Assembly: GCF_024623185.1 (NCBI RefSeq)
Contig: NZ_JANJZK010000001.1
Span: 62,001 to 126,000, forward strand
Length of the DNA: 64,000 nt
DNA from: Anaerofustis stercorihominis
GTDB lineage: Bacteria; Bacillota; Clostridia; Eubacteriales; Anaerofustaceae
Direction of reading: 5' to 3'
Within the stretch, counting starts at the first letter, position 1, and every line of letters begins with the position of its first letter. Position numbers and translations under genes: made by a program. The notes under the pieces were generated by a model, which was given only the letters and a program-made list of their open reading frames with translations, was not told the DNA's origin and searched no databases. Positions 35,762 through 42,564 of the stretch are shown here, piece after piece.

Positions 35762-35833
35762 AATATAATTTTATAGTATTACATTTATAACATTAAGAAC
35801 TTAAAGTAAATTTTATTAAAATCTGATCACACC

Positions 35834-35868
35834 CAAGAACCCTTACAATCGTAAGGGTTCTTTTTTTA
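35834..35868 (+). terminator. Terminator after EIIC copy 1
   Basis: AAGAACCCTTAC / GTAAGGGTTCTT, 12-base stem, four-base loop and TTTTTTT. Confidence 0.88.
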
Positions 35869-35901
35869 TATCTTAAAGATTTTTATATGATATGAAAACA
35901 T

Positions 35902-35930
35902 TTGCAAGATAATACGTTATATGTTAAAAT
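35902..35930 (+). promoter_or_regulatory. Promoter of EIIC copy 2
   Basis: TTGCAA (35902-35907) and TAAAAT (35925-35930), spacer 17, between the terminator of copy 1 and the start of copy 2. The leader of about 160 bases carries a 13-base inverted repeat (CAATGCCGGTAAA at 35949, TTTACCGGTATTG at 36048, one mismatch). Confidence 0.5.
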
Positions 35931-36095
35931 ATTTTTAACACAATAAATCAATGCCGGTAAATAGTTTTTAATGTGATTAGATTGGAGGTTATTAGATATC
36001 TATTTAGAGTATTTCACAAATTTAGCGGCTTCATTAGGTATTATGAGTTTACCGGTATTGAATGTGATCGAATTTTATATTAAAGGAGAAAAACA

Positions 36096-37400
36096 ATGCA
36101 AGTCGTAACAAATATATTTAGTTATATAATCGATATGGGTGCTTCGGTTATGATGCCAATCATATTTACAATTTTGGGGCTGGTTATGGGCGCAAAATTT
36201 GGCGAGGCTTTAAGAGCAGGTATGACGTTTGGTGTAGGGTTTATTGGGCTAAATGCTGTAATCAACATTATGTCAACGACAATAACTCCGGTTGCCCAAG
36301 CACTGGTTAATAATTTGGGATTTAAATTAACTGCGATAGATGTAGGCTGGCCTGCCGGTTCTGCTATTGCATGGTCAACAGAAGCCGTACCATTTGTATT
36401 TTTAGCTGTTATAATTACAAATATTATAATGATTGCTCTTGGATGGACAAAAACAATGGACGTTGATATCTGGAATTACTGGCACGTATTATTCTCAGCA
36501 TCAGCTATCCTACTTGTATGTAAAGGAACAGCTTTAGCATGGGTATTTGCTATAGGGCAAGCGGTATTGATGATGGCAATTATATTTATAGTAGCCGATT
36601 GGACACAAGCTGACTGTGTTGAAGTATTCGGTCTAGAAGGCATCTCTCTTCCTCATATCCAATCAATGTGTAACTGTATTATCACTTATCCGTTAGATAA
36701 ACTCTTAGGAATGATCCCGGGTATAAAAGACATTCATTGGACAAGTGAAGGTATCGTTGAAAAATTGGGTCTCTTGGGAGAACCTATAATGATGGGATTT
36801 ATCATCGGTGGATTCTTATCAGCTTTATCTCAATTCACGGCTCCTGAAGTAAATGTAGGTACCGCAATACAGCAAATTTTGATCGTTGGTATGAATATTG
36901 CTGCTGTACTCGTTCTTATACCTAGAATGGTTGCTCTTCTTATGGAAGGTTTAATGCCTATTTCCGAAATGACACAGGCATTCCTAGAAAAAAGGTTCCC
37001 TGGAAGAGAATTGTACATAGGTCTTGATGCTGCCGTAGCTACAGGTCATCCATTTGTTATTTCATTAGGTCTACTCGCTATTCCTATTATCTTAGTTGAA
37101 GCTGTTTTGTTACCATGGAATACAGCTTTACCATTAGCTGACTTAGCAGCACTTCCATTCTTCGTAATCTGTGCTGTATTACCTAACAAAGGTAACTTAT
37201 TTAGAGGATTGATTGAAGTAATAATTATGTGTGTAGTATATTTGACTTTTGCTACATATGCTGCAGAAGTTATGACAGGTTTGGCTAGTTCAGCAAACTT
37301 AACAATTCCTGAAGGAGCTGCTCAGCTAACTTGTATGGCAATGGGTGCACAGTGGATTACATGGTTCCCATTCATGTTAGCTAAAATGGTTTGTCTATAA
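36096..37400 (+). CDS. PTS EIIC permease, galactitol family, copy 2 (mosaic duplicate)
   Basis: 434 residues, same length and layout as copy 1. At DNA level long stretches differ at many third codon positions, yet tracts of perfect identity are interspersed, for example 107 bases (36441-36547 against 34802-34908), 41 bases (36600-36640) and about 54 bases from 37020. The leader (CTTCATTAGGTATTAT at 36029 and 34367), the ribosome site and the 3' flank are also shared. It has its own promoter and terminator. Substitutions in predicted helices (for example LVEAVLL for LVLAIVL) could change substrate use. Confidence 0.88.
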   Translation: MQVVTNIFSYIIDMGASVMMPIIFTILGLVMGAKFGEALRAGMTFGVGFIGLNAVINIMSTTITPVAQALVNNLGFKLTAIDVGWPAGSAIAWSTEAVPFVFLAVIITNIIMIALGWTKTMDVDIWNYWHVLFSASAILLVCKGTALAWVFAIGQAVLMMAIIFIVADWTQADCVEVFGLEGISLPHIQSMCNCIITYPLDKLLGMIPGIKDIHWTSEGIVEKLGLLGEPIMMGFIIGGFLSALSQFTAPEVNVGTAIQQILIVGMNIAAVLVLIPRMVALLMEGLMPISEMTQAFLEKRFPGRELYIGLDAAVATGHPFVISLGLLAIPIILVEAVLLPWNTALPLADLAALPFFVICAVLPNKGNLFRGLIEVIIMCVVYLTFATYAAEVMTGLASSANLTIPEGAAQLTCMAMGAQWITWFPFMLAKMVCL

Positions 37401-37466
37401 ATGATTATTTTATAGCAGTATTACATTAAAAGTTTATAGTTAATTTTATTAAAATCTAATCACAAT

Positions 37467-37496
37467 AGCTCCCTTTTTAAGGGAGCTTATTTTTGT
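37467..37496 (+). terminator. Terminator after EIIC copy 2
   Basis: AGCTCCCTT / AAGGGAGCT with a three-base loop and ATTTTTG tail. Confidence 0.8.
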
Positions 37497-37534
37497 TATA
37501 GATAATATAGGTGCACTTATGGATAATTAAAATA

Positions 37535-37563
37535 TTGCAATTTATAATCGTTTATGGTATATT
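37535..37563 (+). promoter_or_regulatory. Promoter of tRNA-Arg(ACG)
   Basis: TTGCAA (37535-37540) and TATATT (37558-37563), spacer 17, 18 bases before the tRNA. Confidence 0.6.
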
Positions 37564-37580
37564 ATTTAAGTATTAAATAT

Positions 37581-37657
37581 GCGCCCTTAGCTCAGCTGGA
37601 TAGAGCGTTTGACTACGGATCAAAAGGCCGGGGGTTCGAATCTTCCAGGGCGCGCCA
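37581..37657 (+). tRNA. tRNA-Arg (anticodon ACG)
   Basis: 77 bases with all four arms: acceptor GCGCCCT / AGGGCGC, D arm GCTC/GAGC, anticodon stem TTTGA/TCAAA with loop CTACGGA (anticodon ACG, reading CGU), T loop TTCGAAT, and an encoded CCA end. It lies alone between a promoter and a terminator. Confidence 0.95.
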
Positions 37658-37667
37658 TTTTGTAAAA

Positions 37668-37696
37668 TCAACACCTTTATGGGTGTTTTTATTTTT
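37668..37696 (+). terminator. Terminator after tRNA-Arg(ACG)
   Basis: AACACC / GGGTGTT hairpin with a T-rich tail. Confidence 0.7.
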
Positions 37697-37725
37697 CTAA
37701 ATGATATTAAAAAATAAGTCATAAT

Positions 37726-37752
37726 TTGACAAAATACCAATAGTAGTATAAT
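37726..37752 (+). promoter_or_regulatory. Promoter of the CHAP hydrolase gene
   Basis: TTGACA (37726-37731) with TATAAT (37747-37752, spacer 15) or overlapping TAATAT (37749-37754, spacer 17). Confidence 0.5.
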
Positions 37753-37799
37753 ATAAGTAAATAGAAACTATATGTAGTAATATATATTTTGGAGAAAAG

Positions 37800-38990
37800 A
37801 TGAAGAAAAAAATTATTTCAATTGTTTTAACAATGATTTGTTTAATGACTTTTTTATATTCGCCTATAACGGTAAGTGCTAAGAAGTCTACACAGCAAAA
37901 ACTTAATGAAACACAAAAAGAAATTAAAAATAAAAATTCTGATTTAGAAAGTACTTCAAATGAAGCCGATAAGCTTTCGAAAGAAATCGAAAGTTTTGAC
38001 AATAAGATTTCTAAATTAAATCAGGATATAGAGGATCAAGAAGCTAAGCGAACAAAAGTAGAAAAAACTCTTGCAAAATCAAAAGATGAATTAGAAAAAG
38101 CAAAAAAAGAAAAAGAAAAATATAAAAAAGTCTTTGATGAAAGAATGAAAGTAATGTATATGTATGGGGATACAGGGTATTTGGATATCATTTTTTCTTC
38201 TGAAGGTATTTCTGATTTATTAAATAATATATCCAATTATAAAGACCTTGTTACTTATGACCAAAATATAATCAGTGAGCTTCAAAAAGCCGAAAATAAA
38301 ATATCATCAGAAACTGCAAAAATTTCTTCTAATAAAAAAGAACTTGATGGTTTAATTGCAAAACTTAAAACAAATAAAGAAGATTTGGGTGTATTGAAGG
38401 CTGCAAAGGACCGTCAGTTAACTGATACAAATGAAGATTTGAGAGGTGTTAAAGAACAGCTTGAAATCTTGCAGAAGGAAGCTGATGAGCTAAACGATAA
38501 GTTATACGAAGAAAACATGAAAAAGCAAGGTAATTATTCTAAAGGCGATCCTGGTACTTACGGAAGGGGTAGAAAGGCTGTCCTAAATGTTGCAAGAGCT
38601 CAGATAGGTAATTACGGCGGACAGAAGTTTTGGAGCTGGTATGGTTTTAACTATAGAGTAGCATGGTGTGGTTGCTTTGTTTCATGGTGTGCTAATCAAG
38701 CCGGTTATTTAAGATCCGGTACGATACCTAAATTCTCATATGTGGATAATGGTGCCAATTGGTTTAAATCCAGAGGAAGATGGCAAGGACGAAATTATAC
38801 TCCAAGAGGAGGAGATATTATTTTCTTTGACTGGGATGGAAATGGTGTAGGAAATCACGTAGGTATCGTTGAAAGTGTAAGCGGAGGTGTTGTAAATACA
38901 ATAGAAGGTAATAGCTCTGATTCCTGCAGGAGAAGGTCATATTCCATAGGTTCTTGGAATATAATGGGATATGGTGTTCCCAATTATTAA
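37800..38990 (+). CDS. Secreted cell-wall hydrolase: coiled coil plus CHAP domain
   Basis: 396 residues. A signal peptide (MKKKIISIVLTMICLMTFLYS, cleavage likely after VSA near 27), then a long coiled coil rich in Lys/Glu/Leu (about 28-240), as in CwlO/PcsB-type hydrolases that are controlled by FtsEX, then a C-terminal CHAP amidase/endopeptidase domain (about 255-396). The catalytic Cys is in VAWCGCFVSWC, the His in NHVGIVE and a Glu in NTIEGNSS. It should cut peptidoglycan outside the cell. It stands as a single gene with its own promoter and terminator and seems unrelated to the PTS genes on either side. Confidence 0.88.
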   Translation: MKKKIISIVLTMICLMTFLYSPITVSAKKSTQQKLNETQKEIKNKNSDLESTSNEADKLSKEIESFDNKISKLNQDIEDQEAKRTKVEKTLAKSKDELEKAKKEKEKYKKVFDERMKVMYMYGDTGYLDIIFSSEGISDLLNNISNYKDLVTYDQNIISELQKAENKISSETAKISSNKKELDGLIAKLKTNKEDLGVLKAAKDRQLTDTNEDLRGVKEQLEILQKEADELNDKLYEENMKKQGNYSKGDPGTYGRGRKAVLNVARAQIGNYGGQKFWSWYGFNYRVAWCGCFVSWCANQAGYLRSGTIPKFSYVDNGANWFKSRGRWQGRNYTPRGGDIIFFDWDGNGVGNHVGIVESVSGGVVNTIEGNSSDSCRRRSYSIGSWNIMGYGVPNY

Positions 38991-39014
38991 AAATATTTAA
39001 TTATATAAACAAAT

Positions 39015-39048
39015 AAAAAAACTCTGCTAATAGCAGAGTTTTTGTTTT
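39015..39048 (+). terminator. Bidirectional terminator
   Basis: AAACTCTGCTA / TAGCAGAGTTT with A run before and T run after, shared by the CHAP gene and the convergent EIIB-like gene. Confidence 0.85.
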
Positions 39049-39056
39049 TTAATTAA

Positions 39057-39332
39057 TTATTTTAATTTGCTGATAGCATCAAAAAGCTTTTTCGCTCCCA
39101 TTTGTGGGTAATTAAGAGCTAGTCCGTCTATTACAGGAATATCTGTATCAGGAACTTTTACGCCTACTTTTACGATTGCTGTAGGATTTTCAGCTGCAAT
39201 TAATTCTTCGATGTTATCTGTAATTACATTACATTTTACAACTTCAATATCCTTACCACAGTTTTTTTGAATTAATTCTTCAAATTTAACAAATTTAGCA
39301 TCTTTCATACTTGCTGCTACAATAATCTTCAT
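39057..39332 (-). CDS. EIIB-like protein lacking the phosphocysteine
   Basis: 91 residues, same length as the GatB-type EIIBs of this window. It aligns by eye over its whole length: MKIIVAASMKDAK against MKTILVACGTGIAT, EVVKCNV against KTVQCKA, and VPDTDIPVIDGLAL against IPGDIGDTPLLNGRCL. The active Cys8 is Ser8 here and the Gly-rich phosphate loop is gone, so it cannot carry phosphate as EIIBs do. The frame is intact, has a ribosome site and follows two SDR genes on the minus strand, so it is probably a functional non-catalytic relative (for example a regulator or decoy) rather than a pseudogene. This is inference. Confidence 0.65.
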   Translation of the reverse strand: MKIIVAASMKDAKFVKFEELIQKNCGKDIEVVKCNVITDNIEELIAAENPTAIVKVGVKVPDTDIPVIDGLALNYPQMGAKKLFDAISKLK

Positions 39333-39408
39333 ATTTACTCTCCTTGCGTTTTTATCCTTTAATATTATAATTTATATTTCATTTAATTTCAAGTGTTCTA
39401 ATGTAAAA

Positions 39409-40227
39409 TTAATATAAGTTGACCTTGGATGAAGACGGATTAAGAGTTTTTAGTCCTCCGTCAATATAAAGTACCTGACCTGTCATGTAATCCGACAAAT
39501 CAGTTGCTAAAAATTCAATTACTTTTGCACAGTCTTCCGTAGTTCCAAGTCTGCCCATTGGAACCTTTTCTGTAAGTTCTTTGAATTGTTCTTCAAAATG
39601 TGCATCCCATTTAACAGTGTGTATATAGCCCGGTGCAACTGCATTTACATTTACTCCGTAAGGTGCAAGTTCAAGTGCAAACATTCTTGTTAGAGCATCT
39701 ACTCCGGCTTTTCCCGCAGAGTAATGTGCCTGAGTGATAAATAATGGAACAGAGCCTCCTACAGATGAAATATTTATTATTTTACCGCTTTTTTGAGCTT
39801 TCATTTGCTTTCCTGCGTATTTGCAGAAAATAAAAGCAGATAAAAGATTTATATGTAGTGCGTGTACAAATTTGTCAGTATCCATTTCGGTTGCAAGTGC
39901 AGGACCAGCTCCTCCGGTTCCGCCTACATTGTTTATAAGAATATCTACATGTCCGAATTCTTTTATAACTTCATCTACAACCATTTTACCGAACTCGTCG
40001 TCTGTTGCATCGCCTTCAAATGCCATTGACTTTCTTCCGAGCACTTCGATTTCTTCTTTGACTGTAGGTGCCAAAACATCTTCTTCTTTAAATTTAGACG
40101 CTTTTATGTCTAAATCCGTAATTACTACATCTGCTCCAAGTTTAGCAAGTCTTAAAGCGTATTCTCTTCCTATTCCTCTTGCTGCTCCTGTTATTAGGGC
40201 AACTTTTCCTAAAAGTTTCTCTTCCAT
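39409..40227 (-). CDS. Short-chain dehydrogenase/reductase
   Basis: 272 residues. TGAARGIGREYA gives the cofactor motif, VITDLDI has an Asp favouring NAD(H), NNVGGTGG follows, and SSVGGSVP plus HYSAGKAG supply the catalytic Ser, Tyr and Lys. A 15-residue insertion after the first Asp (KASKFKEEDVLAPTVKE) is longer than in typical FabG. It lies 18 bases after the next SDR (40246) and 76 bases before the EIIB-like gene. Likely an alditol- or sugar-oxidising enzyme by context only. Confidence 0.85.
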   Translation of the reverse strand: MEEKLLGKVALITGAARGIGREYALRLAKLGADVVITDLDIKASKFKEEDVLAPTVKEEIEVLGRKSMAFEGDATDDEFGKMVVDEVIKEFGHVDILINNVGGTGGAGPALATEMDTDKFVHALHINLLSAFIFCKYAGKQMKAQKSGKIINISSVGGSVPLFITQAHYSAGKAGVDALTRMFALELAPYGVNVNAVAPGYIHTVKWDAHFEEQFKELTEKVPMGRLGTTEDCAKVIEFLATDLSDYMTGQVLYIDGGLKTLNPSSSKVNLY

Positions 40228-40245
40228 TTTTTCTCCTTTATATAG

Positions 40246-40998
40246 TTATCTTATTGTTCTTCCACCGTCAACGTGGATTTTTTGACCTGTTACATAACTT
40301 GACATATCACTGGCAAAGAATAGAACTGCCTGAGCGGTTTCTTTTGGATCTCCGAATCTCCTTAGAGGGATTTCCTTTGTTACTCTTTTTCTTTTTTCTT
40401 CGCTGAAGTATTCATTTACCATATTGGTTTCAGTAGGACCCGGAGCTACTATATTACATCTTATTCCGTGTTCACCATGGTTTTGTGCAACGGAACGCAT
40501 TAATAATTCAATTGCAGCCTTGCTCATCGCATATACGCCGTTCCCGCTGCTTGGCTGAGCAACCGCAGATGAGGAAATACTTACGATGCTTCCTCCTGTT
40601 TTTTGCTTTTCCATTTGTTCCAGAACTAAAGTTGTCATATAGTAAGTTCCGTCGACATTGATTGTCATTAGTCTATGATATTCTTCATTTGTAATATCAA
40701 GGATTGTGTCTCTGGTAAGTCCCATTCCCGAATTATTAATAAGTATATCTACATGACCAAATTCTTTTACTGTTGTTTGAACCAGATTTTTACAATCATC
40801 ATAATTTGATATGTCAGCTTTGACCGTTATGGCTTTAGAACCCATTTTTTCAATTTCTTCTTTAACTTCATTGGCTTGTTTCTCACTTGAGCGGTAATTA
40901 AGTACGACGCTTGCGTGATTTTTACCAAAAAGTTTTGCAACTTCTTTTCCTATGCCGGTTCCTGCACCGGTTATGATTGCAACTTTTCCTGTTAACAT
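40246..40998 (-). CDS. Short-chain dehydrogenase/reductase, FabG/glucose-dehydrogenase-like
   Basis: 250 residues. TGAGTGIGKEVA is the cofactor motif, followed by LNYRSSEKQ, a basic pattern suggesting NADP(H). NNSGMG, SISSSAVAQPSS and YAMSKAAIE complete the active site. It resembles 3-oxoacyl-ACP reductases and glucose-1-dehydrogenases, which cannot be told apart by eye. First gene of the minus-strand unit with the 39409 SDR and the EIIB-like gene; AAGGAGAG lies before its ATG and a TTACATTTGTAA site is about 50 bases upstream. Confidence 0.85.
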   Translation of the reverse strand: MLTGKVAIITGAGTGIGKEVAKLFGKNHASVVLNYRSSEKQANEVKEEIEKMGSKAITVKADISNYDDCKNLVQTTVKEFGHVDILINNSGMGLTRDTILDITNEEYHRLMTINVDGTYYMTTLVLEQMEKQKTGGSIVSISSSAVAQPSSGNGVYAMSKAAIELLMRSVAQNHGEHGIRCNIVAPGPTETNMVNEYFSEEKRKRVTKEIPLRRFGDPKETAQAVLFFASDMSSYVTGQKIHVDGGRTIR

Positions 40999-41046
40999 TT
41001 TACTCTCCTTTATGACTATTAAAGATTTAAGATTTGATATAAATCT

Positions 41047-41058
41047 TTACATTTGTAA
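41047..41058. promoter_or_regulatory. Palindromic operator candidate TTACATTTGTAA
   Basis: One base off the perfect palindrome at 32461. It lies between the candidate promoter and the SDR start codon, so here it would suit a repressor or another, closer promoter. The rest of the gap 40999-41383 holds direct repeats of ACCTTTATA (41141, 41170) and no gene. Confidence 0.4.
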
Positions 41059-41099
41059 CATACTATTATAAAAGCAATAATATGTAATGACTTTTATAT

Positions 41100-41129
41100 A
41101 TTCTATCATACTTAATATTAACATGTCAA
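41100..41129 (-). promoter_or_regulatory. Candidate promoter of the SDR-SDR-EIIB-like unit
   Basis: Minus-strand TTGACA (41124-41129) and TAGAAT (41100-41105), spacer 18, about 100 bases before the start codon. Confidence 0.45.
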
Positions 41130-41232
41130 TAAACATAATTACCTTTATAAAATTTTTTAAATGGTAATAACCTTTATATCATAATATTCTAAGATTTATA
41201 ATGTTTTAAATAAAAAAACATAACTAAGATTA

Positions 41233-41266
41233 AAAGAAAAAGAGTGGATAATTTCTTATCCACTCT
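41233..41266 (-). terminator. Terminator of the orphan EIIB unit
   Basis: GAGTGGATAA / TTATCCACTC, 10-base stem with four-base loop, TTTTTCTTTT on the minus strand, 118 bases beyond the EIIB stop. Confidence 0.8.
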
Positions 41267-41383
41267 CAGTCTTAACATTTTAATAAAGCACTTTTTTTAT
41301 TTTTGGTTTATAGAATTGTTTATCGTTCTTTAAAATAAATCTTTTTATTCTCGTAATAAATACTTAAAAAATAAAATTAAAAA

Positions 41384-41668
41384 TTATTTAACAGCGTTTA
41401 CTAAATCTTCTTTGAATTGTTTTAGACCAACACCTGTAAGTAGGCATCTACCGTTAAGAAGTGGAGTATCACCGATGTCTCCAGGGATATCAGTAGTACC
41501 AACGATTACGTCTGGTTTGATAACTTTAACTTTTGAAGCAGTTTCAGCAGCTTTACATTGAACTGTTTTAACTTGAATACCAGCTTCTTTACAAATTCCT
41601 TCACATTTTTTTGCAGCTACTGTAGATGTAGCAATACCTGTTCCACATGCAACTAAAATAGTTTTCAT
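41384..41668 (-). CDS. Orphan PTS EIIB component, galactitol type
   Basis: 94 residues with Cys8 in ILVACGTGIATSTV, closely similar to the EIIB at 34082 (same length, same N- and C-terminal motifs, LLNGRCLLTGVGLKQF). No EIIC or EIIA is beside it. It may serve one of the EIICs at 34-37 kb as an alternative EIIB, or act with a transporter elsewhere. It lies 102 bases after the 41771 gene, possibly on the same transcript. Confidence 0.87.
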   Translation of the reverse strand: MKTILVACGTGIATSTVAAKKCEGICKEAGIQVKTVQCKAAETASKVKVIKPDVIVGTTDIPGDIGDTPLLNGRCLLTGVGLKQFKEDLVNAVK

Positions 41669-41770
41669 ATAATAAAATCCTCCGTTTAATTAAATAAATA
41701 ATATAATTCTAATCTGCCCAAAATATGTACTTTTAAAGATTTATTTAAAGCAACTTTTATTACAAACGGT

Positions 41771-42091
41771 TTAACCGTTTTGTACCGCACCTGATTTAGA
41801 GCTTAATAATTTTACTACGGCTTCAAAAAATTCAAGTTTAAATTCTTTAATGCCAACCTCCGTAATCAACGCTTTTCCATTGATGACGGGTATATCAAAC
41901 TCTTCATTCATATTTGTTGTAGTAACTATAATATCAGGATCAATCATTTTTTTTCTGGCTTTTGCATCAGAAGTTTTGCATTGATATGTATCAATATCTA
42001 TGTTTTCATCTTTACATAGCGACTTTAATTTTTCAGATGCTAAAGTCGATGTTGCAACACCGCTTCCGCATACAACTAATACAGTAATCAT
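41771..42091 (-). CDS. Orphan PTS EIIB component, galactitol type, divergent
   Basis: 106 residues with Cys8 in VLVVCGSGVATSTLA. The C-terminus ALITEVGIKEFKLEFFEAV is followed by about twelve extra residues compared with the 94-residue EIIBs. It is less like the 34082 and 41384 proteins than those are to each other. It opens the minus-strand unit with a possible promoter 34 bases upstream. No EIIC is adjacent; its partner is unknown. Confidence 0.85.
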   Translation of the reverse strand: MITVLVVCGSGVATSTLASEKLKSLCKDENIDIDTYQCKTSDAKARKKMIDPDIIVTTTNMNEEFDIPVINGKALITEVGIKEFKLEFFEAVVKLLSSKSGAVQNG

Positions 42092-42124
42092 AATTATCCT
42101 TTCATACTACTTTTGCACAAAACT

Positions 42125-42152
42125 ATTATATCATAAATACTTTTATTTGAAA
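42125..42152 (-). promoter_or_regulatory. Candidate promoter of the orphan EIIB genes
   Basis: Minus-strand TTTCAA (42147-42152) and TATAAT (42125-42130), spacer 16. The rest of the gap up to the tRNA promoter (42153-42428) is AT-rich and I see nothing else in it. Confidence 0.4.
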
Positions 42153-42428
42153 CAATAAAATTAGGATTTTTTGAAAAAAAGTTCCGTTATGTTACAATTG
42201 CTCACAAATAAAATTTATCATTATAATATTGTATATAATTAATTTTATGTACGTTCCTACTCTTAGAATTTTAATATTATATTTGCTTTTTTTCAATATC
42301 TTTTTAAAAGTTTTATTGTTATTTTGATGGTATTTTTTGTTATAAGTTTTTTTAATCTACATTAATATATCTTATAAATAAATTAAAAAAATCTTTTCTT
42401 AAATTTTTCTTAAAAATCTAATGTATAG

Positions 42429-42457
42429 TTGATAGAGTTCTTTATAAATGGTAGAAT
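42429..42457 (+). promoter_or_regulatory. Promoter of tRNA-Arg(TCG) and the PIG-L gene
   Basis: TTGATA (42429-42434) and TAGAAT (42452-42457), spacer 17, with a TGG before the -10 box. No other promoter is seen between the tRNA and the PIG-L gene. Confidence 0.6.
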
Positions 42458-42471
42458 ACTAAAGTGATAGT

Positions 42472-42546
42472 GTGCCTGTAGCTTAATGGATAGAGCAAGC
42501 GGCTTCGGACCGTTTAGTGGGGGTTCGACTCCTCTCAGGCGCGCCA
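42472..42546 (+). tRNA. tRNA-Arg (anticodon TCG)
   Basis: 75 bases: acceptor GTGCCTG / CAGGCGC (with one G-T pair), D arm GCTT/GAGC, anticodon stem AGCGG/CCGTT with loop CTTCGGA (anticodon TCG), T loop TTCGACT and encoded CCA. It is followed after 18 bases by a protein gene without an intervening terminator. Confidence 0.93.
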
Positions 42547-42564
42547 TTGAAAGAAGAGGGAAAA

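Noticed and set aside
35975-36104. A frame of about 40 codons across the EIIC copy 2 leader (residues such as NLAASLGIMSLPVLNVIEFY).
   Set aside because: No start codon with a ribosome site; the only ATG in it gives 21 residues and it runs into the EIIC start. Part of it is the duplicated leader, which is not open in the same way before copy 1.
42517-42564. Upstream extension of the PIG-L frame into the tRNA.
   Set aside because: The bases form the anticodon and T arms of tRNA-Arg(TCG); the ATG at 42565 has a proper ribosome site.
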